Source: Takakia lepidozioides (lineage: Eukaryota; Streptophyta; Takakiopsida; Takakiales; Takakiaceae). Taken from it: a DNA stretch of 64,000 nt. Shown one piece after another: positions 57,207-64,000 of this stretch. The notes under the pieces are model-generated. The model was not told the origin of the DNA and did no database searches. It saw only the letters and a program-made list of their open reading frames with translations. The stretch is taken from the NCBI GenBank assembly GCA_030704615.1, contig CM060734.1:12214001-12278000 (forward strand), given 5' to 3'. Within the stretch, counting starts at the first letter, position 1, and every line of letters begins with the position of its first letter. The position numbers and the translations under genes were made by a program.

Positions 57207-57875
57207 TCACATTGAAAACCGATGCAATATCTTTTTCCACCCACCATCTTTTCGGAGTTCCCGGTCCAGCTTGTCTTGGTTTTCAAACTGGTACGGTGAG
57301 GCTTTGTGTATGCCCAATGGGGTGGCTAAGCCCCAATCATACACCCCAATCTTGATCTCCTCGGTGTCATCTGGAAAATGCAACAAGATGTTGTCGGGGG
57401 ACAAGTCGTTGTGCAGGACACCGTTCTTGTAGACAACATCCATGATGCACACCAGTGCCGATGCAAGTTTACTGCACACTTTCCGGAAACGAAGCAAACG
57501 ATCGCATTCCTGGAATTCTGCTTTCGTTCCCCTTTGTTCCAAAATCACCCTGTTGTCCGAATCGTTGCCCCATTTTCTGTCAAGGTTCATCATGTCGCGT
57601 TTTGTCCCCCCATTTCACCAGCGAGTGTAACCCTCTACCTCACGTGCATTCACAACAAAATACGAGATGACACCCGGATGCTGGAACTTCACTGCCAAAC
57701 ACTCGTCGTTATGTTGTCTCAACGCCTTTTCTGGATTTTTGGACTTGGGTTTTTTTCCCGCTAGCTCCCAACGCTCCGGTATTCTAGAATCGCCAACAAT
57801 CCAATAGTGACAGACCTTAGCATACCCTCCTTCTTTGTAAGGGCCAATCTCTACCACCTTCGCAGTAGAGTTCAA
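57207..57875 (-). pseudogene. Protein-kinase-like pseudogene fragment
   Basis: One frame with a single in-frame TGA (57615-57617) encodes a kinase fold. It has a Gly-rich-like EIGPYKEGGYAKVC, the Lys strand CLAVKF, a helix SKLASALVCIMDVVY, the catalytic loop VLHNDLSPDNILLHF (HxDxxxxN present) and YDWGLATP in place of DFG. It ends soon after, so most of the C-lobe is absent. It abuts the CACTA element on the opposite strand. It may be a captured gene fragment or an unrelated pseudogene. The substrate cannot be inferred. Confidence 0.7.
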
Positions 57876-57894
57876 GTAATAAAGACCAGTTGTG

Positions 57895-58830
57895 CCTTCC
57901 CAACAATGACAATGGAATTATGCATGAGGATGTGGCAGCAATGGAGGACCTCTTAATGCATTAGATGGTAGATGAGGCCACGGACTCTTTGAATGACATG
58001 GAAAAAGAAGCCAAAACTCCCTTATACAAAGGGGCCAAAGTGAGTAGACTTTCAACCATCTTGTTGTTGCTCAATTTGCAAATCCGGTTTGGCATAAGCA
58101 ATGTGGGTATGTCCGCCATAATGCGGACTATTGCGGACTACATCCTTGCCCCACATTTGAATCCGAGAATGCCACGATCAAGAAAAGAGGCAAGAGCAGC
58201 CTTGGATGCTGTGGGGATGGGCTATAAGATTTTTCATGCATGTCCATGTGATAAAACCCTGTACTACGGAGAGGATGCGAAACTCACCAGGTGTCCAAAG
58301 TGCAACAAAGACCGATATCGGGATGATGTTCAAGGAAAGAAAGCCCCGCGCAAGGTATACCCGCGCCACAATACACTTGTATATTGCATTCTACCTTTTT
58401 GCAACCGCTACAAGACGTAAGGTTTTATTTAGAGATATGAATGACACTGATTATGATATGGGGCCGACATGGGGATGGTGCCAGAAAATGCACTACTTTC
58501 CAATCATCCCGCGACTGCAGGCACACTACCGAAGCCCCTCATTGGCAAAATTGATGGGATGGCACGCCTCGCATCGGAGCCCCCCGGGAAAGGTGTGCGG
58601 GCCACAAGATTCACAAGCATGGAGGCATACTAAAGAGTTTTGGCATTTTCTCTTGGAGGACCCACGACATGTCTGCCTCGACTTCTTCTTGGATGGGGTC
58701 AACCCATACTCTGTCCAGTCATGTAGTCATTTCCACTTGGCCGGTGACCATGGTGAATTACAACATCCCTCCGTATCTTTCAATAAAAAAAGGCCATATC
58801 ATGTTGGCTGCCATTGTACTGGGTGAGTGT
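57895..58830 (+). pseudogene. CACTA (En/Spm) tnp2 transposase, N-terminal half
   Basis: The first frame gives TPLYKGAKVSRLSTILLLLN and FHACPCDKTLYYGE followed by LTRCPKCNKDRY, the standard N-terminal CACTA region with two CxxC pairs. A shifted frame continues VLFRDMNDTDYDMGPTWGW, ending HVCLDFFLDGVNPY and, in a third frame, VNYNIPPYLSIKKGHIMLAA. tnp2 proteins cut CACTA elements at their termini. A DGVNPY block carries one of the conserved acidic residues. The sequence breaks off at about 58830. Confidence 0.88.
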
Positions 58831-59300
58831 TCCCATTTCATGCTTATTATTTCTTTGGATTTTACATTAATCTTCTTCTCTTTGGCGCAATTCCGATGGA
58901 AGATTGATGAGTGACGTAATGATGGAGTAAAATGTGTCATTCATTATGAAGTCTAAATTTCATGGTGGAGCATTGAAACAATGATGTGAATGTCGGATAG
59001 GGAAAAACAAGTGAAACACATGGACACTTACTTGTGACCTCTAGTTGATGAACTTAATAAACTATGGAGGGGGGTGCCGGCATTGGATGCTTCAATTGAC
59101 CATATGGCTTGACAATCTTTTCAGATGAGAGGCATCTTGCTTTGGACAATGCATGATTATCCAGGTATATTCTGTTCCCCATGAGAAACCCGCGTACATT
59201 TACCTGTTAAGGGATATTGATGAGGATTGGGATTGATTGAAGTAGCGGCAACAGTCTTCTGCACCGTAGTGGGGTAGATGCACATAAAAACTTTTTGTCT
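58831..59300. other. Gap in the CACTA coding region
   Basis: No tnp2 sequence is visible here, although the central part of the domain is expected. Part of that region is found displaced at 59767-60110. Confidence 0.5.
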
Positions 59301-59308
59301 TTGCTAAT

Positions 59309-59767
59309 ATGACGGAATATCTATTGCAAGACATCCTGACCATTGCAGTACGTGGGACATTGACTCTCGAGGTTCGCGAGACAGTCTATAGATTGGGAGC
59401 CTTGTTCCAGGGGATTTGCTCCAAAGAGCTGGAGGAAGCGGACTTTCCAAGCATGAAGAAGGAGGCGGCGGTGGTCATGTGTATATTGGAGATGCACCTT
59501 CCTCCCTCCTTCTTTGACATCCAAGTGCACTTGGTAGTGCACTTAGTGGAAGAGACTTCAATTGCTGGCCCCGTTCATTCTCGGTGGATGTACTACCTTG
59601 AGCGATACATGAAGACTTTGAAAGCACATGTAAGACAAATGGCACACCCGGAGGGTAGCATGGCGGAGAGGTATACATTGCAAGAGGCTATGTCCTACTG
59701 CCTGGAGTACTTGGCAAGGGTGGATAAGGAAGCCCCTCGGATGTGGAAGGAAGGACTTACTGTTTGA
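59309..59767 (+). pseudogene. CACTA DUF4218 domain
   Basis: A 152-codon frame has LGALFQGICSKELEEADF, MCILEMHLPPSFFDIQVHL, and PVHSRWMYYLERYMKTLKAH then PEGSMAERY, matching DUF4218 across its full length. It is the best-preserved part of this CACTA element. The homologous fragment at 3631 is shorter. Confidence 0.9.
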
Positions 59768-60125
59768 TCGGGGTTGAGCACCAAAGGGTACCACACATGC
59801 CTGCATTGTGGCGATGAACTTGATGCACAAAGCTCCAGCAATCTTCGCAAGATGGTGTATCCCAACTACCGCAAGTTTCTTCCTATGAGCCATCATTGGA
59901 GAAGAAGAGACAAACACTTGTTTGATGGCAAAGTGGAGTCCCCAACCTGTGACACCATCCGGGCACTTTTGGGAAGACCGATGGAAGGAGGCCCATCCGG
60001 AGGGGTCCGGTGAAGTGGAGGTGCCCGGCATGAAGCGGCTTTCAATCTTCTACGAGTTGCCATATTGGGCGGTACATATTCCACAAAAACACTATCAATT
60101 TTGCTATGCATGCATGTGATATTGC
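59768..60125 (+). pseudogene. Displaced central tnp2 segment of the CACTA element
   Basis: LSTKGYHTCLHCGDEL, YRKFLPMSHHWRRRDKHLFD and FYELPYW are blocks that normally precede DUF4218 in CACTA transposases. Here they follow it. The frames contain stops. Confidence 0.75.
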
Positions 60126-61222
60126 ATGTTTTGTATGATTGAGCAAGCGCATGAGTTTGTACTGAAGAACAGCCCATCCATACATGAGTGGGAGGCAAGA
60201 TACAATAACCTTGTTCAGCAACAACAGGAGGAGACGGTTGCGTGGAGGCGGAACCATGCAAGGGCGACTACACGCGCTCCGCGAGCAAGGGGCCGGCGTA
60301 GGAATGTTTTTTCACAAGATTCGCCCATGGAATTGCAGCCTCTAAGTTCATCCCGCCATTGGTTTTGGACTGAAGTTGAGGACACCATTGCGAAAGGTGA
60401 GGTGGTTTCAGATTTGGTATAAGACATTGCAAGGGGCCCCTCTCAATTTGCGACCTCATACACGACGGTTTGGATTCATGGTCGTCATTTCCGCATTCGT
60501 GCTCTTGACATGAAATGCAAAACAACGTCTGATTCTGGCTTGTGTGCCTCATATTGGCAAGACTCCGTGTGGGGCAGGGGAGATACATGACCTACCATGA
60601 GCACACTCAACTACATTGGAGAGCTTGAGAGCATACTCCAACTTCAGTATACAAGGCACCAGCCTCTTATCTTCAAAGGAAGGTGGTTCCACCCACATTT
60701 TGTGGGGCCCTCCGCAACACTAGTGGAAGACGAGTGTGGTTTCATACGCGTCAATACAGATAGGCTCGAGTCTACTCATCGTCCCTCCGATGAGCCTTTT
60801 TCATGGCCTTCAGACATGGAACAAGTTTTCTTCTCCGGATCAGGAAATTGGAAGGTGGTTGTGCATGCTCAGCCAAGAGGAAGACGTATCTATCATGGTC
60901 GGGAATCTACATTGGGCGAGGCAAATGCAGAGGAGGAAGAGACGGGTCATGATGACGCTGATGTTGGCCGAGGTTGGATAGAGGGGGTACAAGAGAATGA
61001 TGACGCCCCGGACAATGCATCCCGGACCCTATACGATGAGGCTCCATCAAATGCGGATGTTGGAGAAGAAGATGAAGACATGGTCATTGAAACCAAGGTG
61101 GAAGATGATTCAGATGTGCCTTTTGGTGACCAAGCCATTTATGACAATGACTCTGATGAGCAAGAAAACTTGCAGCTCGATGAGGACGAAGAAGCTCCGG
61201 ATGATGATGTTCAAGTTGATTA
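60126..61222 (+). pseudogene. CACTA C-terminal region with DUF4216
   Basis: A linker frame (AHEFVLKNSPSIHEWEARYN) typical after DUF4218 ends at about 60422. The frame 60597-61222 contains LNYIGELESILQLQY, LIFKGRWFHPH, GFIRVNTDRL and EQVFFSGSGNWKVVVHAQ, the DUF4216 pattern. A long acidic tail ends at a stop at 61222. CACTA termini (CACTA...TAGTG) were not located. Confidence 0.85.
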
Positions 61223-61789
61223 GACACGTAATCAAAGCTACATAATAATTCTCGCACATAACTGTACCCATCCCTTCGATTGATTGTACATGTACATGCA
61301 TGTAGCTTATTTCTATGATTGATCAATGAAAAATCCATGAAAAAAATCCTTTGGAGGTGTGGTGATCTAGGAATGATTCTAGTGAAGTTGTGACTCGAAA
61401 AGTGACTCTAGGATTGTTGAGTTTTTGTACGAGGGCAAGAATGTTGGAAGACATGGTTCTTGTTCTACAAGTGCTGACCAGGACTTACCCCTAGAAACCC
61501 TTCAATTGATTTGGTTACCATGATCTCGATGCAACAGAAAGAATCTTCGAAATTGGTGTGAAAGACAACAATGTTGCCAAAGCCATTGCCAAAGCAATTT
61601 ACCCTCAACCCTCTATTCCCATGGCCCTTCCTTTTTTCTTTCTAGTGCCCCCACCCCCTCTCCTTGCCCTTTGTCTTTAACAATAAGGCCGCCCGGGTTG
61701 ATCATGGTCTCCCACATGCAAGATAGACATGTTATATTGTAGGACAGAAGGAGGACTAAAAAGATTTGCAACAATGGATCCATTCAGCT
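61223..61789. other. No recognisable feature
   Basis: Possible 3' flank of the CACTA element. It contains a polypyrimidine stretch near 61620-61670. No gene or terminus was identified. Confidence 0.4.
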
Positions 61790-63445
61790 TGGCCTCTGCC
61801 ATGACCTTTGCAAAGACACAGAAAAGGCGATATTGCGATTCCCCACTATCGCAAACCTACTGGGGCGTCGCAATGCCGTCGCAATACCGTCGCAAGGCAA
61901 CCCTTGGAGGTCGCAACCCCCTGCATTTACAATATCTATGATTGCGGATTTTTCCTACGTTTTTTTTTTTTTTAAGCTCTTTTTTGTTCCGTGAATGCAA
62001 ACCCCACACCATTACATCCATGAAAAAGATTGGACCAAACAAAAATGAGAAAAAAAAAAACAAAGAGTTTTCTTCACTCACTATTGCGGAACTCTCTATG
62101 GAGAGTGCATGAAGTTGAAAAGAACTCAACTTGGGAGTGCAAATGAGGGAAGAAAATATAGTTTTCAGTCCAAATGATTTTTGTTCACTCCCAAATTTTG
62201 CATACGCATTGCACACGCCGTCATTAAGCATATGGCTTGGGAACGGAATAAAACAAAATCATGTGCATGTGCAAAAAAACAACATCCCACCTGAGGGGAT
62301 GAGGAGGAGGATGTGGCGGCGGCCGTCAAGTTTGCTGGGATCGGCACCAATGGTGGTAGAAAGAACTCTAACCCTTTTATACATCAGGACTAGAGAAGGA
62401 GCACTATAAAGATTGGAAGAAAGGGATCAATTGACCCAGGCATCTGCCATGACCTTTGCAAAGAGACACTAAACAGGGCCTCTTTGCGACTCCCGGACGT
62501 CACAGGCCCGTCGCATTATCGCTGACGGGTGACTTCTAGCAGTCGCAACCCCCGCGAGGTGGCGTGCAGCCCTCGCCACGTGGCGGCCAAGGGGGAAATG
62601 GCATCCTTGCGACTCCCCAACGTCGCTGCCCTGCTGGAGCGTCACTAGGCTGTCCTACCGACGACGGGACATCGCAATACCCCATCGAGCTGGGCGGCCA
62701 AGGGGAAATGGTGACGTTGTGACTCCCGGACGTCGCAGGGACGTCGCAGGAACGTCGCAGTACCCTCTAGCCTGGGGGTCTAGGATTGGGGATTTCTGGT
62801 ACGTAATGATTTTTTTTCTTACTCAAATTTGTTTTGTGAATTCAACCCTTGCACCACTACATTTGTGCAAAATTTTGGACAAAAAAAAAACAAAAAAAAT
62901 AAAAATTCTTTGCTTACTTTTTTAAACTATCTATGAAGAGTGCATGAAGTTGTAAAGAACTTAACTTTGGAGTACAAATGAGGGAAGAAAATACGGTTTT
63001 GGGTCCAGATGACTTTTGCTTACTCCCAATTTGTGCACATACATTGCATATGCTGTCATTAAGCATATGGCTTGAAAGTGGAATTAAAAAAAATTGTGTG
63101 CAGACGAAACGCAATATTTAGTCTCCACGACACGTAGTTTCGTTGAAATCTCGAATGACCCATTGACTGAACTTGGTTCAAGCTCATATTTGGTCCACAT
63201 GTGCTTAAGTATGTTCAGATCACATATGCAAAGTTGCAAATGACGAGCATCAAGAAGAAATATTCACCCCCGATGTCGTAGGCCCTGCATGAAGTTGAAG
63301 AAAACTCAACCTTGGAGAACAAATGATGGAGGAAAATATGGTTTTGGGTCCAGATGACTTTTGTTCACTGCCAAATTTTGCACGCACATTACACACGCTG
63401 TCATTAAGCATATGGCTTGAGAATGGGAAAAAAAAGAATCATGTG
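61790..63445 (+). repeat. Tandemly duplicated, diverged relative of the A/B transposon left terminus
   Basis: CTCTGCCATGACCTTTGCAA (about 61794) recurs near 62443. In both copies a cluster of CGTCGCA/TGCGACTCCC motifs is followed by ACTCTCTATGxAGAGTGCAT-type sequence (62090 and 62930; partial third copy near 63280). The latter matches copy B's terminal repeat near 19450. No coding sequence is present. Confidence 0.65.
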
Positions 63446-64000
63446 AAACCACAAGTCTACTAGATCCTTCCAAACTTCGAAAGGATTGTCAGTTCAAAGC
63501 ACACACCACTTCTGGGTGGGGATCATGTCATTCGAGATAAGACTCATCGAGGTTATGTAGAAGTTATCTTATGTATCTAGATGTCAACGTTGTCTCCTCA
63601 CAATGGATGCCTGCTACGACTTAGGTGATTATGTCAAACAACTCCCACAAAAGCAACGCCGTGCAACTGGAGCACGTGATGCAAAATGACACCAAGACTC
63701 CGCGCTATGTAAATCACATGGAGGTTGAAATGTGAATGGGATATCCAGCAAATTACACCCATCATGTGCAAGTAAAGGGAGCCGACAATTACTTAAATGC
63801 TTTCATTACAAACATGTACGTAAATATTTTTAGCTTATATTTATGACCAGCATAGTGTATCTACGTGATTTTGTGGAGGGAAAGAATGTGAATTAAATAT
63901 GATGCAAGAGAGGCCAATTTACAATTGGTCTACATGAACATCACTAATCGCTTCGGTCGTTAATGTCATCCACTGATTGTACTTCATCCAGGCTTGAGGT
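63446..64000. other. No recognisable feature
   Basis: AT-rich sequence with no coherent frame or repeat that I can identify. Confidence 0.4.

Noticed and set aside
57895-61222. CACTA terminal inverted repeats
   Set aside because: I looked for CACTA and TAGTG ends with 3-bp target duplications and found none convincing in the flanks.

Overview
This window looks like repeat-dense nuclear DNA of a large-genome land plant. A non-seed vascular plant (fern or lycophyte) is my best guess. Supporting signs are degenerate PLS-type pentatricopeptide (PPR) sequence, plant-type CACTA (tnp2/DUF4218/DUF4216), hAT, Mutator-like and Ty3/gypsy elements, tRNA-derived SINEs, GT-AG introns and TATA-box promoters. 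The organism is an inference. I found no intact cellular housekeeping gene, and almost every coding region is broken by stops or frameshifts.

Left flank (1-10.7 kb): a tandemly duplicated PPR pseudogene on the minus strand, two tRNA-derived SINE-like units, a CACTA DUF4218 fragment, an AACCACT-rich tandem repeat, and a truncated Ty3/gypsy pol (protease, reverse transcriptase, end of integrase).

Centre (10.7-54.3 kb): two related copies, A (about 10.7-18.8 kb) and B (about 18.8-54.3 kb), of what appears to be an undescribed two-gene hAT-type transposon. Its order, collinear in B, is: long terminal inverted repeat built from 118-bp units; hairpin array 1; TATA promoter; BED-finger/DUF659 hAT transposase; hairpin array 2; TATA promoter; coiled-coil/RING-H2 second gene; inverted terminal repeat. 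Every hairpin in A uses the arm GCGACCACC and nearly every one in B uses GCGACCGCC. Copy A carries an internal inversion with breakpoints at an array and inside the transposase.

Copy B is interrupted twice inside its transposase. Removing either insert and one target-site copy rejoins the reading frame. Insert 1 (21977-33749) is a Ty3/gypsy retrotransposon on the minus strand that carries a C5-cytosine DNA methyltransferase between protease and reverse transcriptase. Insert 2 (34291-46070) is an 11.8-kb Mutator-like element with a perfect 10-bp target-site duplication. It holds a SWIM-type transposase and, divergently, a multi-exon gene combining a ParB/sulfiredoxin-like domain with a beta-class DNA amino-methyltransferase. 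A long intron of that gene is built from palindromes whose arms vary in a compensatory way. So two unrelated inserts in one host transposon each carry a different DNA-methyltransferase gene.

Right flank (54.3-64 kb): two long foldback elements, a degenerate tandem duplication, a protein-kinase-like pseudogene abutting a rearranged CACTA element, and a tandem, diverged relative of the A/B transposon terminus.
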